Counted from the stretch's first letter, positions 18,174-27,469 are shown. The stretch: DNA of 64,000 bases from Luteimonas wenzhouensis (GCF_007859305.1 NZ_VOHE01000002.1:310001-374000), one strand, 5' to 3'. Notes: generated by a model from the sequence alone, not told the origin. Program-made: numbers and translations.

Positions 18174-18214
18174 GGGGTCGTCCCCGTGGATGCGCGCGGC
18201 GCGGGGTCGTCCCC
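18174..18214 (-). promoter_or_regulatory. Guanidine-II (mini-ykkC) riboswitch before sugE
   Basis: On the minus strand there are two copies of GGGGACGACCCC, at 18214-18203 and 18185-18174, separated by 17 bases. Each folds as a GC stem closed by an ACGA loop, the ACGR signature of the mini-ykkC class, which binds guanidinium through loop-loop dimerisation. The second hairpin ends 22 bases before the sugE ATG and 10 bases before GGAGGT, as expected for translational control. Confidence 0.85.
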
Positions 18215-18278
18215 GTGCGCGCATATCATCGCATGCGGGGGGCGGCGCCCCGGGCGACGCCCCCGGGACACTGCGTGC

Positions 18279-18536
18279 TCAGTCGGCCGCCGATCCGCGG
18301 ACCAGGCGATAGGTGCACACCAGCACCCAGCCCACCAGCAGGAAGAACAGCGGCGCGCGGAACGCCAGCCACGCCGCCGGCAGCAGGGCGGCGGCGCCGG
18401 CCAGGCCCAGCAGTGCGCGCCAGCGACCGCCGGCCTGGCCGCGCGCGAACGAGTGCAGGAACAGCGAGAGGAGCATCAGGCAGGCGCCGGCCAGCCCCAA
18501 CCAGTCCTGCCACTGCAGCGTGTCCAGCATCGCCAT
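18279..18536 (-). CDS. Small membrane protein of unknown function
   Basis: 85 residues with three likely membrane segments (about residues 12-29, 42-58 and 63-78: [49 protein letters not shown]). It resembles short uncharacterised inner-membrane proteins of ~80-90 residues with a WLGLAGA start; I cannot name a function. It lies 24 bases after the rlmB stop on the same strand and is probably the end of the rnr-rlmB unit. It precedes the riboswitch-controlled sugE. Confidence 0.7.
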   Translation of the reverse strand: MAMLDTLQWQDWLGLAGACLMLLSLFLHSFARGQAGGRWRALLGLAGAAALLPAAWLAFRAPLFFLLVGWVLVCTYRLVRGSAAD

Positions 18537-18560
18537 CGCGTCCTCCGTCCTGCCGGTCCA

Positions 18561-19322
18561 TCAACCGGCGCGCTGGCGCACCGCCTCGAACAGGGCCACG
18601 CCCGCCGCCACCGAAACGTTGAGACTCTCCACGCCCGGGGAAGTTTCCTGGCCGGGCATCGGGATCGACACCAGCTCGTCGCAGTGCTCGCGGGTCAGCC
18701 GGCGCAGGCCATCGGCCTCGCCGCCCAGTACCAGGGCGACGTTGCCGCGCAGGTCGAGCGCGTACAGCGGGGCCCCGGCGTCGCCGGCCAGCCCGTAGAT
18801 CCACACGCCCAGCTTCTGCAGCCCCGACAGCGTGCGCGCCAGGTTGGTCGCCCGCACCACCGGGATGCGGTCGGCGGCACCGGCCGAGGTTTTGCGCACG
18901 GTGGCGGTGACCTGGGCCGACCTGTCCTTGGGGATCACGACCGCGGTCGCGCCGGCGGCGGCTGCGCTGCGCAGGCAGGCGCCGAGGTTGTGCGGATCCT
19001 GGACCCCGTCGAGCACCAGCAGCAGCGCCCGGCCGCCTGCCTGTTCCACCAGGCCGGGCAGGTCGCCCTCCTCCCAGGTCCGGGTCGCGGCGTAGCGCGC
19101 GGCCACGCCCTGGTGGCGCACGCCGCCGGCCACGCCGTCGAGCGCCTGCTGCGCCACCCGTCGCACGTCGATGTCGCGGCGCCGCGCCTGCTGCTCGATC
19201 TCGGCCAGGCGCGGGTTCCTGGCGCCGGCCTCCAGCAGCACCTCGCGCACGTTCCCGGCATCGTGCTCGACCGCGGCCCAGACCGCGTTGATGCCGACGA
19301 TCCACTGGTTCTGCCTGGACAT
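18561..19322 (-). CDS. rlmB: 23S rRNA (guanosine-2251-2'-O)-methyltransferase RlmB
   Basis: 253 residues of the SpoU/TrmH (SPOUT) family. A short N-terminal substrate-binding domain (WIVGINAVWAAVE...) precedes the knotted catalytic domain. Motif 1 is LVLDGVQDPHNLGACLRSA (Asn and Arg conserved), motif 2 VLGGEADGLRR, motif 3 IPMPGQETSPGVESLNVSVA. It methylates the ribosomal P-loop. The ATG at 19322 is chosen because the family starts with this WIVGINAV segment; the frame stays open further upstream. It follows rnr by 64 bases, the classic rnr-rlmB order. Confidence 0.95.
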   Translation of the reverse strand: MSRQNQWIVGINAVWAAVEHDAGNVREVLLEAGARNPRLAEIEQQARRRDIDVRRVAQQALDGVAGGVRHQGVAARYAATRTWEEGDLPGLVEQAGGRALLLVLDGVQDPHNLGACLRSAAAAGATAVVIPKDRSAQVTATVRKTSAGAADRIPVVRATNLARTLSGLQKLGVWIYGLAGDAGAPLYALDLRGNVALVLGGEADGLRRLTREHCDELVSIPMPGQETSPGVESLNVSVAAGVALFEAVRQRAG

Positions 19323-19386
19323 GCTGGGGGAATTCCGGTGGGGGCGTGCCAGCGGCCATTCTACCGGCCGCGGCCGTCGCGCCGGA

Positions 19387-21798
19387 TCAGTATTTGCGCT
19401 TCTGCCGCCGCGCCGGCTGCCCACGCGGCGGCAGCGGCTTCACCCCGCCCTCGCCCGGCAGGCCGAAGTCGATCTTGCGTTCCTCCAGGCTGGCCTTGAG
19501 CACGACGATCCGGATCCGGTCGCCGAGCCGGAACTCGCGGCCGGCGCGCTCCCCGGTGAGGGTCTTGCGCACCGGGTCGAAGTGGTAGAAGTCCTTGGGC
19601 AGCTGGGTGACGTGGACCAGGCCATTGACCTTCGACTGGTCGAGCTCGACGAACAGGCCGAAGCTGGTCACGCCGCTGATCGTGCCGTCGAACTCGCCGC
19701 CGACGTGCTGTTCCATCCACGCCGCGCGATAGCGTTCATCGACTTCGCGCTCGGCCTCGTCCGCGCGGCGCTCGCGTTCGGAGCACTGCAGCGCCAGCGC
19801 AGCCATCTCGCTCGGGGTGTAGAGGAAGGCCTTGCGCCGGCCCCTGGCCAGCGCGTGCTTGATCGCGCGGTGCACCAGCAGGTCGGGATAGCGCCGGATT
19901 GGCGAGGTGAAGTGCGCGTAGGCCTCCAGTGCCAGGCCGAAGTGGCCGATGTTCTCGGGCGAGTACACCGCCTGGCTCTGCGAGCGCAGGATCACCGATT
20001 CGAGCAGGGTCGCGTCCGGGCGGTCGCGCACCTTCTCCAGCAGGTTGGCGAAGTCCTTCGGCCGCACCCGCGCCCAGGCCGGCATCCGCAGCGCGAACTC
20101 CTTGAGGAACTCCAGCAGGTCGGCGTACTTCGACTCCGGCGGCCTGTCGTGGATGCGGTACGGCGCCGGCACCCCGGCCTCGAGCAGGAACTTCGCCGCC
20201 TCCACGTTGGCGGCGATCATGCATTCCTCGATCAGCTTGTGTGCGTCGTTGCGCTGGAGCATCCCGGCCTGCACCACCTCGCCGCGGTTGTCGAGCACGA
20301 AGCGCACTTCCGAGGACTCGAACTCGATCGCGCCGCGCCTGGCCCGCGCCTTCGCCAGCGCCTTGTAGAGCTTGTGCAGGTGGCGGACCTGCGGCATCAG
20401 GCCGCCGATCTGCGCCTGGGCCTCGGGATCCTCCTCGCCCACCGCCTTCCACACCTGGGTGTAGGTCAGGCGCGCGTGCGAGCGCATCACCGCCTCGGCG
20501 AACCTGGACTTCACCACCTCGCCGTCGCGGTTGACCTGCATGTCGCAAGCGAAACACAGCCGGTCGACGTCGGGGTTGAGCGAGCAGATGCCGTTGGACA
20601 GGGTCTCGGGCAGCATCGGCACCACGAAGCCCGGGAAGTACACGCTGGTCGCGCGCAGCTGGGCCTCGTCGTCGAGGGGCGTGCCGGGACGCACGTAGCT
20701 GGAGACGTCGGCGATCGCCACCACCAGCCGGAAACCGTCGCGCGTGGGTTCGCAGTACACCGCGTCGTCGAAGTCCTTGGCGTCCTCGCCGTCGATCGTC
20801 ACCAGCGGCAGGTCGCGCAGGTCCAGGCGCCCGGCCGTCGTGGCGGCATCGACCTCCAGCGGCACCGCGGAGGCCTCGGCCAGCACCTCGGGCGGGAACT
20901 CGTGCGGCAGCTCGTGGCCGTGGATCGCGGCCTCGACCACCAGCGAGGGCGTGAGCGCATCGCCCAGCACCGCCAGCACGCGGCCGATCGGCGGCCGCCG
21001 GTCGTCGGCGGGCCGGGTGATCTCGCACACCACCAGTTGTCCGTGCTGCGCCTCCAGGCGCGCGTCGGACGGGATCTGGACGTTGCGCTGGATGCGGCGG
21101 TCGTCGGGCACCACGAAGCTGATGCCGGATTCGACGGTGAAACGGCCGATGAGGCGATTGAGCCGGCGTTCCAGGACCTCGGCGATCACGCCCACGCGGC
21201 GGCCACGGTGGTCGAGCCCGACCACGCTGGCCATCGCCCGGTCGCCATGCATGACCTTGCGCATCTCGGCCGGCGGCAGAAACAGGTCGTCGCCGACGCC
21301 GCTGTCGGGACGCAGGAAACCGAAGCCATCGGGGTTGGCGATGATGGTGCCGGCCACCAGGTCGAGCCGCTGCACGGGGACGTAGCCGCCGCGGCGGTTC
21401 TGCAGCAGCTGGCCGTCGCGGACCATGGCCGCCAGGCGCTTGCCCAGCGCCTCGACGCGGTCCGGCCCGGCCAGCCCCAGCTGCGCGGCGATCGTCTCCC
21501 CGGTCAGCGGGCCATCGGCGTCGGCCAGCAGCTGGAGGATGGCCTCGCGGCTGGGGATGGGCCGTTCGTAGCGCTCGGCTTCGCGCTGCGCATACGGGTC
21601 GTGGAACCCGCCCGGCGGCGCCGTGCCGGCCTTTCCGCCCCGCCGGGCCGGCGCGGGCGGCGGCGGATCGGGCAGCCAGCCCGGCCGGCTGCCCGCACCG
21701 CGCTTGCCGCGCCCGCCCTGCGATCCTTGTCCACGCGAGGAGGTGCCGTCGCGTCCGTTGCCGCGGCCACCGCCGCGCTTGCCTGGGGTCTTCGTCAT
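19387..21798 (-). CDS. rnr: Ribonuclease R
   Basis: 803 residues, processive 3'-5' exoribonuclease that degrades structured RNA. A Gly/Arg-rich tail of ~60 residues is followed by a winged-helix region (IPSREAILQLLADADGPLTG), cold-shock domains, the RNB catalytic domain (VTIDGEDAKDFDDAVY with the metal-binding Asp cluster; ADVSSYVRPGTPLDDEA), and an S1 domain near the C-terminus (GVTSFGLFVELDQSKVNGLVHVTQL). It ends in a basic Arg/Lys tail. The start at 21798 is preferred; an ATG three codons earlier (21807) is equally possible and neither has a good ribosome site. Frame extension beyond runs antisense through the tRNA and is not real. Confidence 0.95.
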   Translation of the reverse strand: MTKTPGKRGGGRGNGRDGTSSRGQGSQGGRGKRGAGSRPGWLPDPPPPAPARRGGKAGTAPPGGFHDPYAQREAERYERPIPSREAILQLLADADGPLTGETIAAQLGLAGPDRVEALGKRLAAMVRDGQLLQNRRGGYVPVQRLDLVAGTIIANPDGFGFLRPDSGVGDDLFLPPAEMRKVMHGDRAMASVVGLDHRGRRVGVIAEVLERRLNRLIGRFTVESGISFVVPDDRRIQRNVQIPSDARLEAQHGQLVVCEITRPADDRRPPIGRVLAVLGDALTPSLVVEAAIHGHELPHEFPPEVLAEASAVPLEVDAATTAGRLDLRDLPLVTIDGEDAKDFDDAVYCEPTRDGFRLVVAIADVSSYVRPGTPLDDEAQLRATSVYFPGFVVPMLPETLSNGICSLNPDVDRLCFACDMQVNRDGEVVKSRFAEAVMRSHARLTYTQVWKAVGEEDPEAQAQIGGLMPQVRHLHKLYKALAKARARRGAIEFESSEVRFVLDNRGEVVQAGMLQRNDAHKLIEECMIAANVEAAKFLLEAGVPAPYRIHDRPPESKYADLLEFLKEFALRMPAWARVRPKDFANLLEKVRDRPDATLLESVILRSQSQAVYSPENIGHFGLALEAYAHFTSPIRRYPDLLVHRAIKHALARGRRKAFLYTPSEMAALALQCSERERRADEAEREVDERYRAAWMEQHVGGEFDGTISGVTSFGLFVELDQSKVNGLVHVTQLPKDFYHFDPVRKTLTGERAGREFRLGDRIRIVVLKASLEERKIDFGLPGEGGVKPLPPRGQPARRQKRKY

Positions 21799-21889
21799 CG
21801 GCGGCATGTTACACAGGCCGCGTCGGCGGGCAGTCGAGGCGCGGAGCGTTGACATCGGAGCCGCCGCACCGCAACATACGCGGCCACCT

Positions 21890-21974
<85 letters not shown>

Positions 21975-22010
21975 AGACACGGCACTCGAGCGCACTCGGG
22001 TCCACGCGAG

Positions 22011-22036
22011 AAACCCCGCGCCAGGCGGGGTTTTTT
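22011..22036 (+). terminator. Rho-independent terminator of tRNA-Leu
   Basis: Stem AAACCCCGC / GCGGGGTTT with a five-base loop (GCCAG) and a run of six T. It is 37 bases after the tRNA 3' end. Confidence 0.92.
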
Positions 22037-22141
22037 GTGCCCGGGCGCCGGCTCGCCCGGCCGGCCGCCGCGCCACGCACCTTGATGCTCCGGTCACGAC
22101 CGGGCCGGCAGCATGCCCGGGATCCGAACCGGAGACCGGAC

Positions 22142-22633
22142 ATGATTGGCAGGACCCTGCTTCCCGCGCTCGCGCTGGCCCTGCTGGCCGGCTGCGGCTA
22201 CGACGCCACCCCGCCCGAGCGGGCGCCGGACCCGGCCGCCGCCGGCGCCGCGCCAGCGGCGCCGGCCGAATCCACCCCTGCCCCGGCGGCGCAGCCGCTG
22301 CTGGTGCGCGAAGATCCAGGCCACCTGGCCGACGCCAGCGGCGCGGCGCTGTACTTCCTCGAAGGCAACCGCGACGGCCGCCGCTGCGACGACGCCTGCG
22401 AGCAGGTCTGGCCGCCGGTCACCAGCGACGTCCCCAACCCGTCCGCAGGGCCCGGCGTGGACGCTTCCGCGGTGGGCACCCTGCAGGGAGGCGACGGCCG
22501 CAACCACGTGACCTATGGCGGCGAGCCGCTCTACCGTTACGCCGGCGACCGCGGCGCCCGGACCACCACCGGCGACGACGTCGAGGACGAATGGGGGCGC
22601 TGGCGGCTGGTGACGCTGGGCGAGGGGCAGTAA
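22142..22633 (+). CDS. Secreted-repeat lipoprotein (COG4315 type)
   Basis: 163 residues. Lipoprotein signal MIGRTLLPALALALLAGC with Cys18, followed by an Ala/Pro-rich linker to ~residue 55. The globular part has the two family repeats: ALYFLEGNRDGRRCDDACEQVWPPV with a Cys pair, and PLYRYAGDRG after GRNHVTYGG, then a Trp-rich end (EDEWGRWRLV). These small envelope lipoproteins are common in proteobacteria but have no established function. The start is set by the signal peptide and GGAG at 22131. Confidence 0.8.
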   Translation: MIGRTLLPALALALLAGCGYDATPPERAPDPAAAGAAPAAPAESTPAPAAQPLLVREDPGHLADASGAALYFLEGNRDGRRCDDACEQVWPPVTSDVPNPSAGPGVDASAVGTLQGGDGRNHVTYGGEPLYRYAGDRGARTTTGDDVEDEWGRWRLVTLGEGQ

Positions 22634-22731
22634 CCCGCGGGTGGCAGCCAGGCCCGCGGGCGGTCCGCAGCGCCGGCGGCAGCGCCACCGCAGCCACGCA
22701 TGGCGGGGCCCTCGGGCGCGGCGTCGAGGCA

Positions 22732-23325
22732 TCAGCGCCCCGACCCTGGCTCCAGCCCGGTGCACCACGCGCGGCGGTAGGCCCGGTAGCGCCGGGCCAT
22801 CGCCGGCGGCAGCGCGTGCACGACCCCAAGCCCGAGCGCGGGCCAGGCGTCGAGCACGTCCGCGATGCGCGTCCAGGCCTGCGGCGCCAGCGGCTCGTCG
22901 GCGGCGACCTCGCGCAGGCAGGCCTCGGCCCACTCGTACAGCAGCGGCTCCTCCCCGCGCAGCCGCTCGCGCCACCAGTCCAGCGCCGGTGCCCACACCG
23001 CATGCCCGCGGCCGGCCTCCTCCGCGACCGCGTCCAGCACCTGCGGCATCGCCCCGCGATACCACTCGGTCGCGCCTCCCGCCGCGGTCGCCACGGTCAG
23101 CGGCGCCGGTGCGTTCCACTGGCGCAGCCGGCGGTGCAGCGCGGTCTCCAGGCGTCGCGCGTCGCCCCCGTCCTCGAACCGCACCACCACGCTGCGCGCC
23201 AGGTCAAAACCCTCGTAATAGCGGGCCGAGAACGACCGCACCCGCGCCAGCGGATCCACCGAGATCCCGATCTTGGCGAGGTCCTCGCAGAACAGCGGCA
23301 GGACATAGAGGTGGCGGGCGGGCAT
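22732..23325 (-). CDS. GIY-YIG-like (T5orf172/Mug113-type) protein
   Basis: 197 residues. Residues 1-70 resemble the reduced GIY-YIG nuclease fold of the T5orf172/Mug113 group: LYVLPLFCEDLAKIGIS, LARVRSFSARYY, then RLETALHRRLRQW with the catalytic-type Glu. The remaining ~120 residues (Trp-rich, WWRERLRGEEPLLYEWAEACLREV) have no family I recognise. The start at 23325 is chosen because MPARHLYVLPLF places the first strand at the N-terminus. Nuclease activity is uncertain since the canonical GIY...YIG is not complete. Confidence 0.6.
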   Translation of the reverse strand: MPARHLYVLPLFCEDLAKIGISVDPLARVRSFSARYYEGFDLARSVVVRFEDGGDARRLETALHRRLRQWNAPAPLTVATAAGGATEWYRGAMPQVLDAVAEEAGRGHAVWAPALDWWRERLRGEEPLLYEWAEACLREVAADEPLAPQAWTRIADVLDAWPALGLGVVHALPPAMARRYRAYRRAWCTGLEPGSGR

Positions 23326-23519
23326 GGCGGCGGAGGGGATCGGCGCCGGCGATGCTGCCCCGGCCGGGTCGCGCGGGCTGCGATGACGGGCGCGGCGGCA
23401 GCCAGGCAAGGATGCGCCGAGGACGTTCGCGACGGGTGAACGCGCGGCGCGGAATCCTTCACCACCGGTTCCCCGGCCGATCCCTAGAGTGCGCCACTCC
23501 CCACCGAAGGAGCACGACC

Positions 23520-24020
23520 ATGGCGGTCAAGACCCTCGAAGAGCTTTTCGTCCATCAACTGTCCGACATCTACAGCGCCGAGAAGCAGCTGACCAAGGCG
23601 CTGCCGCGCCTGGCCCGCGCCGCGGCCGCGGAGGAACTGTCGGCCGCGTTCGAGGCGCACCTGGAGGAAACCCGGGGCCAGGTCGAGCGCATCGACCAGG
23701 TGGTCGAGCTGCTGGGCATCCGCCTCAAGCGGATCAAGTGCGCGGCGATGGAAGGCCTGGTCGAGGAAGGCAAGGAGGTGATCGACAGCGTGGAGGAAGG
23801 CCCACTGCGCGATGCCGCGCTGATCGGCGGCGCGCAGAAGGTCGAGCACTACGAGATCGCGGCCTACGGCACCCTGTGCGCGCTGGCCAGGCAGCTTGGC
23901 TACCGCGACGCCCTGCCCCTGCTGGAGGCCACTCTCGAGGAGGAGAAGGCGACCGACCGGAAGCTTACCCTGCTGGCGGAAGGCGGCGGCAACCAGCGCG
24001 CGGCCGCGCAGGCGGCCTGA
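23520..24020 (+). CDS. DUF892/YciE ferritin-like protein
   Basis: 166 residues, a four-helix ferritin-like bundle. Typical start KTLEELFVHQLSDIYSAEKQLTKALPRLARAA, with carboxylate/His ligands spread as E-x-x-H (AAFEAHLEETRGQ, KVEHYEIAAYGTL, LEEEKATDRKL). YciE/YciF-type proteins are stress-induced di-iron proteins of unclear reaction. GGAG lies eight bases before the ATG. It is a single gene, divergent from the GIY-YIG-like gene and convergent with the aldose epimerase gene. Confidence 0.9.
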   Translation: MAVKTLEELFVHQLSDIYSAEKQLTKALPRLARAAAAEELSAAFEAHLEETRGQVERIDQVVELLGIRLKRIKCAAMEGLVEEGKEVIDSVEEGPLRDAALIGGAQKVEHYEIAAYGTLCALARQLGYRDALPLLEATLEEEKATDRKLTLLAEGGGNQRAAAQAA

Positions 24021-24101
24021 AGCACCGCACCGGTGGCGGCGCGGTGGCGGCGCGTCGGCAACCTCCTGCCCCGCCATCGGACCGCCGCCGCGCGCGGCCG
24101 C

Positions 24102-24944
24102 CTACTCCCAGCGCAGCGAGAACCGCGCCGCCAGCGTTTCCCCCGGCTGCAGCGCCTGCCCGGGCACCAGGTTGAACGCATCGGGCGGGGCGGTCTGCGG
24201 CTCGACGCAGGTCGCGAACGCCGGTGCGTCGTACACCACCCAGTCGCTGCACTCCGACGCCAGGCGGATGCACTGGCCGCCGCGGTACAGCACGACCTCG
24301 CGGCGGTTCACGAAGCAGTCGTCCCAGGGGCCGGGCTGGACCGGTCCCGGCGGCAGCACGGCGATGCCCTGGGAATCGCGCGGGTACATCGCCTCGGGCT
24401 CGAACACCATGCGTTCGGGCTTGCGGAACCACGGATGCCAACCGATCGCCACCGGCATCGCCTGCGCGCCGGCGGTGACCGACAGTTCCAGCGCCAGGCC
24501 GCGCCCCGACACCTCGATGCGCTGTGCCGCGGTGCCGCCGAACGGCCAGCGGTGGTCCTGCGGCAACGCCAGTTCCAGCCGCGCGTGGCGCGGGCCGTGC
24601 GAATGCAGCGTCCACGGCACGAGGAACCCGACGCCGTGGATCGCGTGGTCGCCCAGGTTCACCGGCAGCCGGTATTCCCGCCCTTGGAACGCGAAACGCC
24701 CCTCGCGGATGCGCCCGCACCACGGGACCATCGGATAGCAGCCCCAGGCGATCGCCGCCTCGGCCCCGTGCTCGCCGTGGCCGACCAGCTGCTCGACGCC
24801 GTCGCAGCGGATCTGCGCGATCCGTCCCCCGGCCCGGGCCGCGATGTCGACCTCCAGCGCGCCGTCGCCGATGGTGACCAGCGGGCCAGGCGCGAGCGGG
24901 GTGGCCGGCCCGGGCCCTTCGCCGCCGGCGGCGTCATCCACCAT
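24102..24944 (-). CDS. Aldose 1-epimerase (galactose mutarotase family)
   Basis: 280 residues, beta-sandwich mutarotase interconverting alpha and beta anomers of aldoses. Visible motifs: PMVPWCGRIREGRFAFQG, the catalytic-type His in GDHAIHGVGF, the second His in GWHPWFRKPERM, and a late Glu segment (FATCVEPQTAPPDAFNLVPG). No signal peptide, so cytoplasmic. Its first 11 bases overlap the upstream GH43 gene, itself 22 bases after a GPH sugar transporter gene; the three form a unit for imported arabinoxylan sugars. Substrate is probably xylose or arabinose (inference). Confidence 0.88.
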   Translation of the reverse strand: MVDDAAGGEGPGPATPLAPGPLVTIGDGALEVDIAARAGGRIAQIRCDGVEQLVGHGEHGAEAAIAWGCYPMVPWCGRIREGRFAFQGREYRLPVNLGDHAIHGVGFLVPWTLHSHGPRHARLELALPQDHRWPFGGTAAQRIEVSGRGLALELSVTAGAQAMPVAIGWHPWFRKPERMVFEPEAMYPRDSQGIAVLPPGPVQPGPWDDCFVNRREVVLYRGGQCIRLASECSDWVVYDAPAFATCVEPQTAPPDAFNLVPGQALQPGETLAARFSLRWE

Positions 24945-25956
24945 ACGGGTGCAGCGTCCTGATCCGTCCCTGCGCGTCGTGCTCGATCTCCACCACCTTG
25001 GCCGAGCGCAGGTGGGTCACCCCGCCCGAGAGCAGCGAGTCGTGGTAGTACAGCCACCAGCGGCCGTCGAACTCGACGATCGAATGGTGCGTGGTCCAGC
25101 CCACCACCGGCTCGAGGATCCGGCCCTGGTACACGAACGGCCCGTACGGGTTGTCGCTGGTGGCATAGCACAGGTAGTGGGTGTTGCCGGTGGAGTACGA
25201 GAGGTAGTAGCGGCCGCCGTACTTGTGCACCCACGGCGCCTCGAAGAAGCGGCGGTCGTGGTCGCCGGCGCGCAGCGGCTTGCCGTCCTCCGGGTCGAGG
25301 ATCAGCACCTCGCGCGGGGTTTCCGCGAACTGCTTCATATCCTCGGTCAGCCGCGCGATGATCGGGCCCAGGGCCGGTTCGTCGTCGGCCGGCTCCTCGT
25401 GCGCCGGGTCGTAGCGGTTGTCGCGGTACTTCTGCAGCTGCCCGCCCCAGATGCCGCCGAAGTACATGTAGAACTCGCCGTCCTCGTCGCCATACACCGC
25501 CGGGTCGATCGAGTAGCTGCCGCGGATCGGCTCGGGCTCGGCCTTGAACGGGCCTTCCGGCCGGTCGCCCACCGCCACCCCGATCTGGAAGATGCCGTCC
25601 GGGCGCTTGGCCGGGAAGTACAGGTAGTACTTGCCGTTGCGCGTCGCCGCGTCCGGGGCCCACATCTGCCGCTCGGCCCACGGCACGTCGTCCACGCTCA
25701 GCGCCAGGCCGCAGTCACGCGCCGGGCTGGTGGGCGAGTCCTGGACCAGCACGTGGTAGTCGCGCATCTGGAAATGGCCGCCGTCGTCGTCGAACGCCGC
25801 GCCGGCCTCGATGTCGTGCGAGGGATAGATGTAGATCTTGCCCTCGAACACGTGCGCCGACGGGTCGGCGGTGTAGATGTGGGTCACAAGCGGTTGCGAG
25901 ATCGCCTTCGCCTTGAGGGCTTCGATCTGCTCGGGGGTGTATTCCTGGTCGGCCAT
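24934..25956 (-). CDS. Cytoplasmic GH43 arabinofuranosidase/xylosidase
   Basis: 340 residues, five-bladed GH43 domain only. Catalytic triad candidates: Asp in TADPSAHVFEG (base), Asp in SIDPAVYGDEDG (pKa modulator) and Glu in FFEAPWVHKYG (acid). The N-terminal segment TPEQIEALKAKAISQPLVTH is not a signal peptide, so the enzyme is cytoplasmic, in keeping with the upstream GPH symporter that would bring in oligosaccharides. It likely removes arabinose or xylose from short arabinoxylan fragments; the GH43 subfamily cannot be fixed by eye. Confidence 0.88.
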   Translation of the reverse strand: MADQEYTPEQIEALKAKAISQPLVTHIYTADPSAHVFEGKIYIYPSHDIEAGAAFDDDGGHFQMRDYHVLVQDSPTSPARDCGLALSVDDVPWAERQMWAPDAATRNGKYYLYFPAKRPDGIFQIGVAVGDRPEGPFKAEPEPIRGSYSIDPAVYGDEDGEFYMYFGGIWGGQLQKYRDNRYDPAHEEPADDEPALGPIIARLTEDMKQFAETPREVLILDPEDGKPLRAGDHDRRFFEAPWVHKYGGRYYLSYSTGNTHYLCYATSDNPYGPFVYQGRILEPVVGWTTHHSIVEFDGRWWLYYHDSLLSGGVTHLRSAKVVEIEHDAQGRIRTLHPYGG

Positions 25957-25978
25957 GTCGGGACTTGTTTCCTCCGGG

Positions 25979-27469
25979 TCAAGCGGCCTGGCCGGCGTGG
26001 CGCGCGGCCAGGTCGTGTTCGATGCGCGATTCGGTCGCCTTGTCGATGCGGTAGAAGAACAGCAGCGCCACCGCGACGAGGAACGGGATCGAGCAGTACA
26101 GGCTCACCGACAGGCGGATGCCGTCGATGGCTTCCTGGCTCTGCGCCTGTTCGCCGGCCTGGTAGCCGTGGGTGGACAGGATCCACGCGACCAGCGCGCC
26201 GCCCACCGCCAACCCCGCCTTGAGCCCGCACAGGATGGCCGAGAAGATGATCGCGGTCGCGCGCCGGCCGTTCTTCCATTCCGAGTAGTCGGCTACGTCG
26301 GCCACCATCGCCCACAGCAGCGGGATGGTGATGCCGTAGAAAAAGCCGTGCAGGATCTGCGACAGGAACACCAGGCCGATCGCATCCGGCCGGAACACGT
26401 AGAAGGCGAGCATGAACAGCGTGGACACGAACAGGAACACGCCGTACACGTCGCGCTTGCCGAAGCGGTCGGCCAGCTTCTTGGAGAAGCCGATGCCCAC
26501 CACCATGAAGATGATGCCGCCGGCGTTGAACAGGCTGAACGCGGAGGTGGTCGCGTCCTCGGGCCACTGGAAGCCGGACAGCCCGATCCCGGTCAGCGCG
26601 GCGTTGAGGCCGGCGATGAACCCGTTGAAGCCGATCCGCTCCAGGAACGCGGCCATCGCCGCCTCGTCCAGGTAGTACTCGAAGTAATAGACGTAGGTGC
26701 CGCCCTTAAGGGCCAGGGTGATGAACACCAGCACGGTGACCAGCAGCAGCACCAGCCACGGCCGGTTGTGGACCAGGTCGGACACGTCCTGGCGGATGGT
26801 CGACTTCTGCTCGGGCGGCGGCACCACCCGCTCGCGCGTGGTGAGGAAGGTGATGACCATGAAGATCGTGCCCACCACCGCGAACAGCAGCATCGTGTTC
26901 TGGAAGCCCTGCACCCGGTCGCCGTCGCCCAGGATCAGCACCAGCGGCAGCAGCAGCGACTGCACCACCAGCTGCGCGACCATCACCGCCACGAAGCGGT
27001 AGGCCGACAGGCTGTTGCGTTCGCCCATGTTGCCGGTGAGCACGCCGCTCAGCGCCGAGTACGGCAGGTTGTTGGCGGCGTACACCAGCACCAGCAGGGT
27101 GTAGGTGGCCGCGGCGTAGAACACCTTGCCCTGCGGCCCCAGGTCGGGCGTGGTGAATGCCAGCAGCGACAGCACGCCGAACGGCACTGCGGTCCACAGC
27201 ACCCAGGGGCGGAACTTGCCCCAGCGCGAGTTGGTGCGGTCGGCCAGCACCGCCACCAGCGGGGTGAACACGAAGGCGCCGAGCATGCCGACGACGAAGA
27301 TGATCGTCGCCGCGGTGCCGGCGGGGATGCGGTAGATGTCGGTGTAGAAGAACGCCAGGAACGTCGTGAGCGTCTGGAAGATCAGGTTGGCGGCGAGGTC
27401 GCCGAGGCTGTAGCCGACCTTCTCGGTGACCGACAGCCGGTCGGTCCGCGTGTTCTGTGCCGTGCTCAT
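25979..27469 (-). CDS. GPH-family (glycoside-pentoside-hexuronide) cation symporter
   Basis: 496 residues, 12 predicted membrane helices. The first segment EKVGYSLGDLAANLIFQTLTTFLAFFYTDIYRI is the hallmark of GPH symporters (XynB/XylP/MelB group), and the RTNSRWGKFRPWVLW loop matches the D-x-x-x-S-R-x-G-x-x-R-P motif after helix 2. Expected to import xylosides or arabino-xylo-oligosaccharides. The start at 27469 excludes an upstream non-hydrophobic extension. First gene of the transporter-GH43-epimerase unit. Confidence 0.9.
   Translation of the reverse strand: MSTAQNTRTDRLSVTEKVGYSLGDLAANLIFQTLTTFLAFFYTDIYRIPAGTAATIIFVVGMLGAFVFTPLVAVLADRTNSRWGKFRPWVLWTAVPFGVLSLLAFTTPDLGPQGKVFYAAATYTLLVLVYAANNLPYSALSGVLTGNMGERNSLSAYRFVAVMVAQLVVQSLLLPLVLILGDGDRVQGFQNTMLLFAVVGTIFMVITFLTTRERVVPPPEQKSTIRQDVSDLVHNRPWLVLLLVTVLVFITLALKGGTYVYYFEYYLDEAAMAAFLERIGFNGFIAGLNAALTGIGLSGFQWPEDATTSAFSLFNAGGIIFMVVGIGFSKKLADRFGKRDVYGVFLFVSTLFMLAFYVFRPDAIGLVFLSQILHGFFYGITIPLLWAMVADVADYSEWKNGRRATAIIFSAILCGLKAGLAVGGALVAWILSTHGYQAGEQAQSQEAIDGIRLSVSLYCSIPFLVAVALLFFYRIDKATESRIEHDLAARHAGQAA

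Noticed and set aside
19171..21852. Plus-strand frame of 893 codons.
   Set aside because: Antisense shadow of rlmB and rnr, which have full sets of family motifs.
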